DNA of 46,479 bases, taken from contig JAFZSQ010000015.1 of the NCBI GenBank assembly GCA_017619295.1, positions 1-46,479 of the forward strand. The letters are read 5' to 3'. Source of the DNA: Lachnospiraceae bacterium (GTDB lineage Bacteria; Bacillota; Clostridia; Lachnospirales; Lachnospiraceae). A model generated the notes under the pieces. That model was given only the letters and a program-made list of their open reading frames with translations. It was not told the DNA's origin and searched no databases. Position numbers and translations under genes: made by a program. This document shows, in pieces, positions 1 through 7,802 of the stretch. Position 1 is the first letter of the stretch. Every line of letters starts with the position of its first letter.

Positions 1-37
1 GATTCCCGTCGGAGTCACTTGTAATTTAATTAAATAT

Positions 38-108
38 GGCGTGATAGCCAAGTGGTAAGGCCCCGGTCTGCAACACCGTCATCGCCGGTTCAAATCCGGC
101 TCGCACCT
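38..108 (+). tRNA. tRNA-Cys (anticodon GCA)
   Basis: The 71-nt cloverleaf can be folded by eye. D stem GCC/GGC is at 47-49 and 59-61. The anticodon loop CTGCAAC at 68-74 has GCA at 70-72. T stem GCCGG/CCGGC is at 84-88 and 96-100 with loop TTCAAAT. The discriminator is T108 and no CCA is encoded. Two stem positions do not pair: C40 opposite A103 in the acceptor stem, and C63 opposite T79 at the base of the anticodon stem. An intrinsic terminator follows directly. Identity is clear. Whether the mismatches lower function cannot be judged from sequence. Confidence 0.9.
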
Positions 109-114
109 CTCAGT

Positions 115-140
115 GGTCTTCATTTTGAAGACCCTTTTTT
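115..140 (+). terminator. Intrinsic terminator after tRNA-Cys
   Basis: Stem GGTCTTC (115-121) pairs with GAAGACC (127-133) across a short T-rich loop and is followed by TTTTTT at 135-140. Confidence 0.85.
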
Positions 141-217
141 ATTGTCAATTTGACAGTACTTTATAATTGTTGTATATTCCAAAGGTCAAGATTATATTGT
201 AAGAAAAGGATATTGAT

Positions 218-541
218 ATGTTTATTGTTTATGGAACCAAAGTTATGAAGAAGCACATGGGAACCACACATGATGAATTTCGCTGTGCTCACTGTAATAA
301 CGTAAGACACTATAGTATTACCAGAGTAAGAAAGTTCTTCTCATTATTCTGGATTCCGCTTATTCCTTATTCATCAAAGTACTTTGTACATTGCCCCGTT
401 TGCGATTACGGTTCAGAAGTGAAAAAGGATGCGCTTGAAAATTTGATTAATGGACCTGCTATTGAAGCAACTGAACAACCTGAAGCTTCAACCGGTGCAG
501 CTGATACAGAGTTTACCAATAATACTACCGACGGATTCTAA
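218..541 (+). CDS. Small zinc-ribbon protein
   Basis: The 107-residue protein has one CxxC knuckle near residue 23 (CAHC) and a second near residue 60 (CPVC), separated by a hydrophobic stretch (FFSLFWIPLIPYSSK). This is the layout of the small zinc_ribbon_15-type proteins common in Firmicutes, which probably bind one zinc. The C-terminal 40 residues are low-complexity and rich in Thr, Ala and Glu. AAAAGGA lies just upstream of the ATG. The next gene starts 29 bp downstream and could be co-transcribed. No specific function is known to me. Confidence 0.75.
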   Translation: MFIVYGTKVMKKHMGTTHDEFRCAHCNNVRHYSITRVRKFFSLFWIPLIPYSSKYFVHCPVCDYGSEVKKDALENLINGPAIEATEQPEASTGAADTEFTNNTTDGF

Positions 542-570
542 GATCTTGTTAACTACAAGGGGGACATTTA

Positions 571-1251
571 ATGAAGATTGGAATGATTGTTGCCATACCT
601 GAGGAAATCGGAGCATTGCTTAAAAGATGCGGCGAGCCTATGGACAGTTTTAAGGTTGATGGGTATGACATCTTCTGTTACAAAATCGGTGAGCATGAGC
701 TTTTTGTAGCGGGAAGCGGCGCGGGCGAGATAGCTGCAGCTGCCACTACACAGTTTTTGATTACTGCATTTAAAGTTGAAAAGATCATCAACTTTGGTGT
801 TGTAGGCGGGCTTACTGATGAGATGACATTATCAAATGTTGTAGTAGTCGAGAAGTGTGTTCACTATGATTTTGATGCGTCTCCTTTTGTTGAGGGAACA
901 GTTCCGGGTCAGTATGCACAGTTTCCTGACATATACATTCCTGCCGATAAGGAACTTCTTAAAGAAGCCATTGAGGCGGTTCCTACACTTAAACCCGTTA
1001 TCTGCGCATCAGCTGATAAGTTTATAGCTGATCCAAAGATGAAGAGAATTCTTCATGAGAAATACGACGCCGATATCTGTGAAATGGAGTCTGCAGGCAT
1101 TCTTCTTACCTGCCACAGAAACAAGATTCCTGCCCTTTGTATCAAAGCGGTCAGCGACAGCGTTGAGGGCGGCGAGCAGGAGTTTGCGAAGATGGTACAT
1201 GATGCTTCCAAAGCCTGTGTCAGAGTTCTTTTAAAGATACTTGGAAAATAA
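571..1251 (+). CDS. mtnN: 5'-methylthioadenosine/S-adenosylhomocysteine nucleosidase
   Basis: This cytosolic enzyme hydrolyses the glycosidic bond of MTA and SAH, releasing adenine, and so clears the by-products of SAM use. The 226-residue length is typical. Visible family residues are the general acid/base Glu12 (VAIPEEIGALL), the ribose-binding CEMES around 170-174 and the Ser-Asp pair at 195-196 (VSDSVEGG), which match the E. coli enzyme in order and spacing. AAGGGGG precedes the ATG. A strong terminator follows, so this gene ends its transcription unit. Confidence 0.9.
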   Translation: MKIGMIVAIPEEIGALLKRCGEPMDSFKVDGYDIFCYKIGEHELFVAGSGAGEIAAAATTQFLITAFKVEKIINFGVVGGLTDEMTLSNVVVVEKCVHYDFDASPFVEGTVPGQYAQFPDIYIPADKELLKEAIEAVPTLKPVICASADKFIADPKMKRILHEKYDADICEMESAGILLTCHRNKIPALCIKAVSDSVEGGEQEFAKMVHDASKACVRVLLKILGK

Positions 1252-1264
1252 TTAGTAAACCACT

Positions 1265-1298
1265 AAAAGTCCTAAGAAATGTTCTTAGGACTTTTTTT
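1265..1298 (+). terminator. Intrinsic terminator after mtnN
   Basis: A 14-bp perfect stem (1265-1278 with 1282-1295, core AGTCCTAAGAA) with a 3-nt loop runs into a T tract. Confidence 0.9.
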
Positions 1299-1362
1299 GT
1301 ATGGCTTTCAAAACTACATACCTACAAAGTATCGAACTTAGACTGAAAATGAGAGGTTACAA

Positions 1363-1391
1363 TTGACTTCGCCAAATTGAAGTGATAAAGT
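1363..1391 (+). promoter_or_regulatory. Candidate sigma-A promoter for the cstA pair
   Basis: TTGACT (1363-1368) is followed after 17 nt by TAAAGT (1386-1391), a weaker -10. The spacer carries the inverted repeat ACTTC (1366-1370)/GAAGT (1379-1383), a possible operator lying between the two promoter boxes. Inferred from sequence only. Confidence 0.45.
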
Positions 1392-1438
1392 GAAAATGGT
1401 GTTGCGTTTAGATAATATGGGCAACTTGAAAGGGTTAT

Positions 1439-1954
1439 ATGACAACTAAGGAAGCACTTGAGAAATTTCTTAAATCTTACGAGGCATATTACAATGTGGA
1501 AACAAATGATTGCCTTGAACCCTTCGATGCCACCGCAACTTTTTCCATTCACAACGAGCAGTACATGCTTGTTAAAGCCGCAAAATATGCTGACATAAAC
1601 AGCTTTGAATATGTTTATTTTTATACCGCCGACAGTGTTACGAAAGATGAAGTGATTACACTTACCGACAAGGCATGGAATGACGGTTTGAGTAAGGTTT
1701 CACCGGATACCAATCACAGAAATTCGGACATTACGCTGGTTTTAATCTGTGACAAGATTAATGATGAAACCAGGAAAGCCATAAAGAAGACAAGGCGATA
1801 TAAAAGTTATGCCTTCGGCTTTAAGGGCTGGAGTAATTTTAGGCTGATTGCACTCGAGTGCTCTTCAGGGGATGTAAATTACAATTTACAGGGTCGACTG
1901 TTGAAGAAGCTCGTTAGCAATATACTCACATATAAAAAAGGAGAAAAAACATGA
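1439..1954 (+). CDS. Unknown protein translationally coupled to CstA
   Basis: This 171-residue soluble protein has no signal peptide and no obvious motif that I recognise. It has mixed alpha/beta character with a basic stretch near residues 115-125 (RKAIKKTRRYKSYAFGF). Its TGA overlaps the ATG of the transporter gene (ATGA), so the two proteins are almost certainly made from one message in linked amounts. A role in regulating or sensing for the transporter is an inference from that overlap. AAAGGG lies 4 nt before the ATG. Confidence 0.7.
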   Translation: MTTKEALEKFLKSYEAYYNVETNDCLEPFDATATFSIHNEQYMLVKAAKYADINSFEYVYFYTADSVTKDEVITLTDKAWNDGLSKVSPDTNHRNSDITLVLICDKINDETRKAIKKTRRYKSYAFGFKGWSNFRLIALECSSGDVNYNLQGRLLKKLVSNILTYKKGEKT

Positions 1955-3663
1955 CAGCATTATTTATTATCTTAGCCGCTATTATTCTCCTGGCACTGGG
2001 CTATAGATTCTATGGTTCATGGCTCGAGAAACAGTGGGGCATCGATCCCAACAAGAAAACTCCCGCAGTGGAGATGGAAGATGGTGTCGATTATGTTGCA
2101 GCTAAGCCCGCTGTATTGATGGGACATCACTTCTCTTCAATCGCAGGTGCAGGCCCCATCAACGGACCTATTCAGGCTTCCGTATTCGGTTGGGTACCCG
2201 TATTCTTATGGTGCGTAATCGGTGGTATCTTCTTCGGAGGACTTCAGGACTTTGGTTCACTTTTTGCTTCCGTTCGTAACGAAGGTAAATCAGTTGGTGA
2301 AATCATCATGCAGTCCATGGGTAAGAGAGCAAAGAAGTTATTCATTATCTTCGCATTACTCGTACTTATCCTTGTTATCGCTTCTTTCGTTAACGTAGTT
2401 GCGGGAACATTCTTCACAGCAGCAGATGCAGGCCAGTTCGGATTTGTTTCAAATCCTACAGGTAATCAGACAACAGCAATGATTTCATTGCTCTTCATCG
2501 TGCTTGCTATTATTTATGGTATTCTTACAAACCGTGCAGGTCTTAAGGTTGGCCCTGCTACAGTTATCGGTATCATCGGTATCGCTGTAGCTGTTGTTAT
2601 CGGCCTTAACTGCGGTTTCGCAATGAGCCGTACAGCATGGATTGTATTCATCGGTGCTTATATTACAATTGCTTCACTTGTTCCTGTATGGATTCTCTTA
2701 CAGCCTCGTGATTACTTATCAAGCTTCTTACTTTACGGCATGATGGCTCTTGCTATTATCGGTATCGTAATGTGCGCTTTCACAAACCAGGCTACTTTCG
2801 AGCTTCCTGCATTTACAGGCTGGTCAACAAAGATCGGATCCCTCTTCCCCGCACTCTTCATTACTGTTGCGTGTGGTGCTTGTTCAGGTTTCCACTCACT
2901 TATTTCAACAGGTACATCATCCAAGCAGCTTGACACAGAGAAGAACGCAAAGGCTATCGGTTACGGCTCAATGCTTATCGAGTCCGCACTTGGTATCATC
3001 TCTCTTATCGCTGTAGGTATGGTTTACGGCAAGTACACAAACGGTGACTTCGGTTCACCCGCAGCTGCATTCGCAGCAGGTATTGCTACAATGTTCGGTG
3101 TAGAAGCTTCAACAATCTACAACACAATCTATGCATTACTTACACTTGCAGTTTCAGTATTCGCTTTGACATCACTTGATACAGGTACACGTCTTAGCCG
3201 TTTCATGTTCTCTGAGCTCTTCTTAAAGGAAGACGAGGAGACATATAAGGATGCAACAGGCGCTCGTAAGGTTCTTGCTCATCCTCTCTTCGGTACAACC
3301 CTTATGGTTGTTGTAGGCTGTATCCTTGGTGGTCTTTCACTCAGCCAGATCTGGGGTCTCTTCGGAGCAGCTAACCAGCTCCTTGCAGGTATTGCTCTTA
3401 TGGCAGTTGCTGCATGGCTCGGCGAAGTTGGAAAGAACAACAAGATGTTCTACATCCCCATGTGCTTCATGCTCATCGCTACAATCACATCACTTTGCAT
3501 TACAGTATTCAAGAAAGTTTCTGCAATGGCTCAGGGTGCTGAAGGCGCTATGGCTTGGGGTAACTGGTTCCAGCTTATCTTTGCTCTTGCAATGGTAGTT
3601 CTTGCTGTTATCCTTGTTATCGAGGGTATCGGCACATTCAAGAAGCAGGCAGCTAAGAAGTAA
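1951..3663 (+). CDS. cstA: CstA-family carbon starvation / pyruvate transporter
   Basis: This 570-residue polytopic inner-membrane protein has many hydrophobic segments and the family signature GHHFSSIAGAGPINGP near residue 54. Relatives (CstA, BtsT) import pyruvate, and some have been linked to peptide use. Uptake or re-uptake of pyruvate fits a fermenter that carries pyruvate formate-lyase 1.5 kb away. The start overlaps the preceding gene (ATGA) and has its own strong AAGGAG site. Codon choice looks strongly biased, suggesting high expression. A UUCG-capped terminator ends the unit. Confidence 0.9.
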   Translation: MTALFIILAAIILLALGYRFYGSWLEKQWGIDPNKKTPAVEMEDGVDYVAAKPAVLMGHHFSSIAGAGPINGPIQASVFGWVPVFLWCVIGGIFFGGLQDFGSLFASVRNEGKSVGEIIMQSMGKRAKKLFIIFALLVLILVIASFVNVVAGTFFTAADAGQFGFVSNPTGNQTTAMISLLFIVLAIIYGILTNRAGLKVGPATVIGIIGIAVAVVIGLNCGFAMSRTAWIVFIGAYITIASLVPVWILLQPRDYLSSFLLYGMMALAIIGIVMCAFTNQATFELPAFTGWSTKIGSLFPALFITVACGACSGFHSLISTGTSSKQLDTEKNAKAIGYGSMLIESALGIISLIAVGMVYGKYTNGDFGSPAAAFAAGIATMFGVEASTIYNTIYALLTLAVSVFALTSLDTGTRLSRFMFSELFLKEDEETYKDATGARKVLAHPLFGTTLMVVVGCILGGLSLSQIWGLFGAANQLLAGIALMAVAAWLGEVGKNNKMFYIPMCFMLIATITSLCITVFKKVSAMAQGAEGAMAWGNWFQLIFALAMVVLAVILVIEGIGTFKKQAAKK

Positions 3664-3683
3664 TTAAACTTTAAGGCAAATTA

Positions 3684-3721
3684 AAGGCCTGTGTCCTTCG
3701 GGGCACAGGCCTTATCTTTTT
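3684..3721 (+). terminator. Terminator after cstA with UUCG tetraloop
   Basis: A 13-bp stem (3684-3696 with 3701-3713) is closed by the very stable C(TTCG)G loop. Its T tract is interrupted (TTATCTTTTT). It sits between convergent genes. Confidence 0.85.
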
Positions 3722-3730
3722 GGTAAAAAT

Positions 3731-3910
3731 TCATTTTCTCATATTTTTCTCTACATTTTTTCTGGGTGTCATAATCTGGTGACCGCATCCAACGCACTTA
3801 AGCCTGAAGTCGGCACCGACCCTTAAAACTTCCCATTCATCGCTTCCGCAGGGATGCTTCTTTTTCATTCGAATCACATCCCCTACGTTAATATTCATAC
3901 TCTCTGCCAT
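3731..3910 (-). CDS. DUF951 family small protein
   Basis: Reading the minus strand from the ATG at 3908-3910 gives 59 residues with the DUF951 pattern: NVGDVIRMKKKHPCGSDEWE, then RVGADFRLKCVGCGHQIMTP. The single Cys plus the CxxC pair suggest one metal site. AGAGG lies just upstream. It follows the sirtuin gene by 12 bp and is probably its operon partner. In other Firmicutes DUF951 genes often sit near chromosome-maintenance or ribosomal genes; the function is unknown. Confidence 0.85.
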   Translation of the reverse strand: MAESMNINVGDVIRMKKKHPCGSDEWEVLRVGADFRLKCVGCGHQIMTPRKNVEKNMRK

Positions 3911-3922
3911 AGTAACCTCTGA

Positions 3923-4648
3923 TTATAACTGACTGAAAATCTCACCGATGGCGCCTGTCACCACAAGGTCTGCCTGCCTGTCTCTGGGGGTGGGAGTTTT
4001 ATTTATCAAAACCAGCTTATCTCCCTCGTAGTAATCAATGAGGCCGGCTGCAGGATATACAGCAAGAGAAGTTCCGCCTACGATAAGCATATCCGCATTG
4101 CTGATGAATCTGATGGAATCCATCATGGTTTTCTGGTCGAGACCCTCTTCATAAAGTACGACATCGGGCTTTATGGGACCACCGCACTTGTCACATTTAG
4201 GAATTCCCTCAGAATTTTTAATGTATGTTGCATCGAAGAATGCACCGCAGTTTTCACAGTAATTTCTGTGAACTGAGCCGTGAAGTTCGCAAACGGTTTT
4301 GCTTCCGGCTGCCTGATGGAGACCGTCGATATTCTGGGTAATTACTGCTTTGAGTTTACCTTGCTTCTCCCACTCCGCCAGCTTCAGATGAGCGGCATTC
4401 GGTTTTACCTCTAAAAAAAGCATCTTGTCTTTGTAAAAACGATAGAACTCATCAGTCTTTCTTCTGTAGAAGGTGTGACTCAAAATGGTTTCCGGAGGGT
4501 AGTCATACTTCTGGTTATAGAGACCGTCCACGCTTCGAAAGTCCGGAACCCCTGATTCGGTAGAAACGCCTGCTCCTCCGAAAAACACAATGTTGTTACT
4601 TTCCTCAACCCATTTTTTCAATGTAGCAATATCGTCGATTAATGCCAT
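3923..4648 (-). CDS. Sirtuin NAD-dependent protein deacylase (CobB/NpdA type)
   Basis: This cytosolic enzyme removes acyl groups from lysine side chains, consuming NAD and giving nicotinamide and O-acyl-ADP-ribose. The 241-residue protein shows the NAD loop GGAGVSTESGVPDFRS near residue 24, TQNIDGLH, catalytic His in ELHGS, four zinc cysteines as CENC and CDKC, and GTSLAVYPAAGL for NAD binding. All key residues are present, so it should be active. AAGGAGGGG precedes the ATG. It may reverse acetylation by acetyl-phosphate or acetyl-CoA, abundant in PFL-using fermenters; this last point is inference. Confidence 0.92.
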   Translation of the reverse strand: MALIDDIATLKKWVEESNNIVFFGGAGVSTESGVPDFRSVDGLYNQKYDYPPETILSHTFYRRKTDEFYRFYKDKMLFLEVKPNAAHLKLAEWEKQGKLKAVITQNIDGLHQAAGSKTVCELHGSVHRNYCENCGAFFDATYIKNSEGIPKCDKCGGPIKPDVVLYEEGLDQKTMMDSIRFISNADMLIVGGTSLAVYPAAGLIDYYEGDKLVLINKTPTPRDRQADLVVTGAIGEIFSQL

Positions 4649-4667
4649 AGTACCCCTCCTTTTGATA

Positions 4668-4699
4668 ACAAAAACCCCGGTGTAAAAAACACCGGAGTT
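4668..4699 (-). terminator. Terminator after the DUF1858 gene
   Basis: Read on the minus strand, AACTCCGGTGT pairs with ACACCGGGGTT (plus-strand arms 4673-4683 and 4689-4699) and is followed by a T run (plus-strand A4670-A4674). It separates the DUF1858 gene from the sirtuin gene. Confidence 0.8.
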
Positions 4700-4715
4700 A
4701 TTCTGTTAGGTTAAA

Positions 4716-4910
4716 TTATTGAATTGCGTCAATCTGCTGCATAAGGACATCAATGTCCATTCCATGAACCATGGCAGCCTCTTCAATTGATTCGCCCTGG
4801 GAGGCAGGACAACCGAGACAATGCATACCCATATCCATAAGAACGGGCGCGATGTCGGGATTAATCATTAATGCCTCGCCGATTAACGTATCTTTGGTAA
4901 TCTTAGCCAT
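4716..4910 (-). CDS. DUF1858 domain protein
   Basis: The 64-residue protein is a single DUF1858 domain: MAKITKDTLIGEAL, then MGMHCLGCPASQGESIEEAA with a CxxC in the usual place, and a C-terminal helix. The domain occurs alone or fused to hybrid-cluster and other redox proteins in anaerobes; its biochemical role is not settled. AAAGGA lies upstream. It is divergent from the PFL locus, sharing a 224-bp promoter region, which may mean shared response to redox state. Confidence 0.85.
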   Translation of the reverse strand: MAKITKDTLIGEALMINPDIAPVLMDMGMHCLGCPASQGESIEEAAMVHGMDIDVLMQQIDAIQ

Positions 4911-4960
4911 TTCTAAAATCCTTTCACGTATTACACGACTGTTACATTTGAATCCCCTAT

Positions 4961-4990
4961 AGTATAATACCGAAGCCTTGAAATATGCAA
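4961..4990 (-). promoter_or_regulatory. Candidate promoter of the DUF1858 gene
   Basis: On the minus strand TTGCAT (plus 4985-4990) is followed after 18 nt by TATACT (plus 4961-4966). Confidence 0.5.
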
Positions 4991-5022
4991 GTTTTGTACA
5001 TAAAAAAGTACATCTCCTTGCC

Positions 5023-5051
5023 TTGACTGAAATTCTCTATAATCATATAAT
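5023..5051 (+). promoter_or_regulatory. Strong promoter of the PFL locus
   Basis: TTGACT (5023-5028), a 17-nt spacer and a perfect TATAAT (5046-5051). Just upstream is the inverted repeat TGTAC (4995-4999)/GTACA (5008-5012), a possible operator. The 5' untranslated region carries a small hairpin TGCGA (5069-5073)/TCGCA (5081-5085). Confidence 0.75.
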
Positions 5052-5134
5052 GATAGTTACGAGATTGGTGCGATTTTCGGTCGCATACACATATTGTTTT
5101 TTATTATTTCAAAGTATGAATAGGAGGTTTACAA

Positions 5135-7171
5135 ATGAGACCTGAATGGACAGATTTTGTAACAGGTAAGTGGGACAGAGAAGTCAACGTTCGTGATTTC
5201 ATCCAGAAGAACTATCATCCTTATGATGGTGATGAGTCATTCCTCGCTGGCCCTACACAGAACACAAAAGACTTATGGGACATGGTGCTTGACTGCATGA
5301 AGAGAGAGCGTGAGGCAGGCGGTGTACTTGATATGGACACCAAGGTTGTTTCTACAATCACTTCTCACGGCCCCGGATATCTTGATAAGAGCAAGGAGAC
5401 TATCGTTGGTTTCCAGACAGATAAGCCTTTCAAGAGATCATTACAGCCCTACGGTGGTATCCGTATGGCAGAGAAAGCTTGCTCTGATAACGGCTACGAA
5501 GTAGATCCTGAGATCAGTGAGTTCTTCTCAACACATCGTAAAACACACAACGCAGGTTGTTTCGATGCTTACACACCTGAGATGAGAGCTTGCCGTACAA
5601 GCCACATTATCACAGGTCTTCCTGATGCTTACGGACGTGGACGTATCATCGGTGACTACAGAAGAGTTGCTCTTTACGGTATCGACAGACTTATCGAGGA
5701 TAAAGAGGACCAGAAGGCTTCTACAAGCAAGATCATGACAGACGATGTTATCCGTCTTCGTGAAGAGATTTCTGAGCAGATCGTTGCTCTTAAGATGATG
5801 AAAGAGATGGCTGCTTCCTATGGCTGCGATATTTCTAAGCCCGCTGCAAACGTACAGGAAGCTATCCAGTGGACATACTTCGGATACCTTTGCTCAGTTA
5901 AGGAGCAGAACGGTGCTGCTATGTCACTTGGCCGTACATCTACTTTCCTTGATTGCTACGCTGAGAGAGACCTTAAGAACGGTACTTTCACAGAGGAGCA
6001 GATTCAGGAGTTCGTTGACCACTTCATCATGAAGTTACGTTGCGTACGTTTCGCTCGTACTCCTGAGTACAACCAGATTTTCGCAGGCGATCCCGTATGG
6101 GTAACCGAGTCACTCGGTGGTGTTGGTGTTGACGGACGTCACATGGTAACAAAGATGAGCTTCCGTTACCTCCACACTCTTGAGAACCTTGGTGCTTCAC
6201 CCGAGCCTAACCTTACAGTTCTTTGGTCTACAAGACTTCCTGAAGGTTGGAAGAAGTACTGCGCTAAGATCTCCATTACAACATCTTCTATTCAGTACGA
6301 GAACGATGACCTCATGAGAGTTACACACGGTGATGACTACGGTATCGCATGTTGCGTATCTTCAATGGTTATCGGTAAGGAAATGCAGTTCTTCGGAGCT
6401 CGTGCTAACCTTGCTAAGTGCTTACTTTACGCTCTTAACGGTGGTATCGACGAGAAGACCAAGAAGCAGGTTGGTCCTAAGTACCGTCCTGTAGTTGGTG
6501 ACGTTCTTGATTACGATGACGTTATGGACAAGTTCATGGATATGATGGAGTGGCAGGCTGAGGTTTACGTTAACACCCTCAACATCATCCACTACATGCA
6601 TGATAAGTACTGCTACGAGAGAGCAGAGATGGCTCTTCACGATAAGAACGTTAAGAGATACTTCGCAACAGGTGTTGCAGGTCTTTCAATCGTTGCTGAC
6701 TCACTTTCAGCTATCAAGTTTGCTAAGGTTGAAGTTATCCGTGACGAAGATGGTATCATCACAGACTTCAAGACAACCGGTGAGTTCCCTAAATATGGTA
6801 ACGATGATGACCGTGTAGATGATATCGCTCGTGATATCGTTCACAAGTTCATGACAGCTGTAAGAAGACACCACACCTACAGAGAAGGTGTTCCTACAAC
6901 TTCAATCCTTACAATTACATCTAACGTTACTTACGGTAAGGCAACAGGTAACACACCTGATGGACGTAAGGCTGGACAGCCCTTTGCTCCCGGTGCTAAC
7001 CCTATGCACGGCCGTGATACTCATGGTGCAGTTGCATCCCTTTCATCGGTTGCTAAGCTTCCCTTCAACGATGCACAGGATGGTATCTCAAATACCTTCA
7101 CAATTATCCCCGGTGCTCTTGGTAAGGAAGATAAGATCTTCGCAGGCGACCTTGAGATGGACTTAAAGTAA
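5135..7171 (+). CDS. pflB: Pyruvate formate-lyase catalytic subunit lacking the glycyl radical domain
   Basis: PFL converts pyruvate and CoA to acetyl-CoA and formate by radical chemistry in anaerobic cytosol. The 678-residue protein covers the ten-stranded barrel, including the catalytic Cys406-Cys407 pair in [10 protein letters not shown], and [17 protein letters not shown] near the end. E. coli PflB is 760 residues and carries its radical glycine in a C-terminal domain. Here the reading frame stops at [17 protein letters not shown], exactly before that domain. The missing domain is encoded at 7438-7680. The ATG has a perfect AGGAGG 7 nt upstream. Codon use is strongly biased, as expected for an abundant protein. 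The activase is at 20558. Confidence 0.95.
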   Translation: MRPEWTDFVTGKWDREVNVRDFIQKNYHPYDGDESFLAGPTQNTKDLWDMVLDCMKREREAGGVLDMDTKVVSTITSHGPGYLDKSKETIVGFQTDKPFKRSLQPYGGIRMAEKACSDNGYEVDPEISEFFSTHRKTHNAGCFDAYTPEMRACRTSHIITGLPDAYGRGRIIGDYRRVALYGIDRLIEDKEDQKASTSKIMTDDVIRLREEISEQIVALKMMKEMAASYGCDISKPAANVQEAIQWTYFGYLCSVKEQNGAAMSLGRTSTFLDCYAERDLKNGTFTEEQIQEFVDHFIMKLRCVRFARTPEYNQIFAGDPVWVTESLGGVGVDGRHMVTKMSFRYLHTLENLGASPEPNLTVLWSTRLPEGWKKYCAKISITTSSIQYENDDLMRVTHGDDYGIACCVSSMVIGKEMQFFGARANLAKCLLYALNGGIDEKTKKQVGPKYRPVVGDVLDYDDVMDKFMDMMEWQAEVYVNTLNIIHYMHDKYCYERAEMALHDKNVKRYFATGVAGLSIVADSLSAIKFAKVEVIRDEDGIITDFKTTGEFPKYGNDDDRVDDIARDIVHKFMTAVRRHHTYREGVPTTSILTITSNVTYGKATGNTPDGRKAGQPFAPGANPMHGRDTHGAVASLSSVAKLPFNDAQDGISNTFTIIPGALGKEDKIFAGDLEMDLK

Positions 7172-7202
7172 TTAACCCGACTTCGTAGAGGAGGTGGCCT
7201 GT

Positions 7203-7412
7203 ATGGACGAAAAGGCAATGATTGACGATTTAGTTAAAATGCTTGACGGTGGAATGGCTAAAGGCGTCGGACACATCAATGTGGATACCGAAGAGACCAA
7301 AGAACCTGAATCTCCCGTAGCCGTTCAGACCATGGGTTGTACAGATTGTTCAAGAACTCCCTTAGCGTGCAGTGTTCCCACACTGCACCAGGGGATTGAC
7401 GATTATCAATAA
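7203..7412 (+). CDS. Small protein resembling the start of the glycyl radical domain, with Cys tail
   Basis: The 69-residue protein lies between the two PFL pieces. The ATG at 7203 is chosen because AGGAGG (7189-7194) sits 8 nt upstream; an in-frame GTG at 7194 overlaps that site. Residues 10-27 (LVKMLDGGMAKGVGHINV) match residues 11-28 of the downstream radical protein ([18 protein letters not shown]). After that, similarity ends. Instead of the radical loop there is a linker and a tail with Cys46, Cys49 and Cys56 (GCTDCSRTPLACSVPTLHQG). It cannot carry a glycyl radical. A role in assembly, docking or redox protection of split PFL is inference. Confidence 0.8.
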   Translation: MDEKAMIDDLVKMLDGGMAKGVGHINVDTEETKEPESPVAVQTMGCTDCSRTPLACSVPTLHQGIDDYQ

Positions 7413-7437
7413 TAGAAAATGAAAGGAGACAAACATT

Positions 7438-7680
7438 ATGGCAGCAAGTACAGCACAGGTTTCCAACCTTGTTAATTTACTTGATGGTTACGTTGTAAAA
7501 GGCGGCCATCACCTTAATGTTAACGTATTAAACAGAGATACATTATTAGATGCACAGAAGAACCCTGAGAAATATCCTCAGCTCACAATCCGTGTTTCCG
7601 GATACGCTGTTAACTTCATCAAGTTAACACCCGAGCAGCAGGCAGACGTTATTTCCAGAACATTCCACGAGGCAATCTAA
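7438..7680 (+). CDS. Stand-alone glycyl radical subunit of pyruvate formate-lyase (GrcA/YfiD-like)
   Basis: The 80-residue protein is the complete C-terminal domain of [33 protein letters not shown], then the radical loop RVSGYAVNF with Gly55, ending in [14 protein letters not shown]. In E. coli the free protein GrcA (YfiD) has this domain as a spare part for oxygen-damaged PFL. Here it is the only copy at the locus and must complete the truncated catalytic subunit. The strong AAGGAG and separate ATG show independent translation. Gly55 would be activated by the radical-SAM activase at 20558. A terminator follows. Confidence 0.93.
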   Translation: MAASTAQVSNLVNLLDGYVVKGGHHLNVNVLNRDTLLDAQKNPEKYPQLTIRVSGYAVNFIKLTPEQQADVISRTFHEAI

Positions 7681-7695
7681 TCGCAGAATGATTTC

Positions 7696-7728
7696 AAGGA
7701 CCCAAGCATTTCGCTTGGGTCCTTTTTT
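7696..7728 (+). terminator. Terminator of the PFL operon
   Basis: A 12-bp perfect stem AAGGACCCAAGC (7696-7707) with GCTTGGGTCCTT (7713-7724), 5-nt loop, followed by TTTT. Confidence 0.93.
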
Positions 7729-7802
7729 CTGTTCGGTTGTTCCACCTCCACCACGCATATGGTAGAATAGAGCAAACACTTATTGGCCTATTTTGGAGAT
7801 TT

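Noticed and set aside
4995-5012. Rex binding site upstream of PFL
   Set aside because: The TGTAC/GTACA repeat does not resemble the TTGTTAA-type Rex consensus; only a generic operator can be suggested.
5023-5043. TATAAT at 5038-5043 as -10 of the PFL promoter
   Set aside because: It is only 9 nt from the TTGACT; the second TATAAT at 5046-5051 has the ideal 17-nt spacing.
7150-7450. Frameshift or assembly error breaking one PFL gene into three
   Set aside because: Each piece has its own ATG and strong ribosome binding site, the middle piece duplicates the start of the radical domain rather than continuing the fold, and no single indel would join the frames into a normal PFL.
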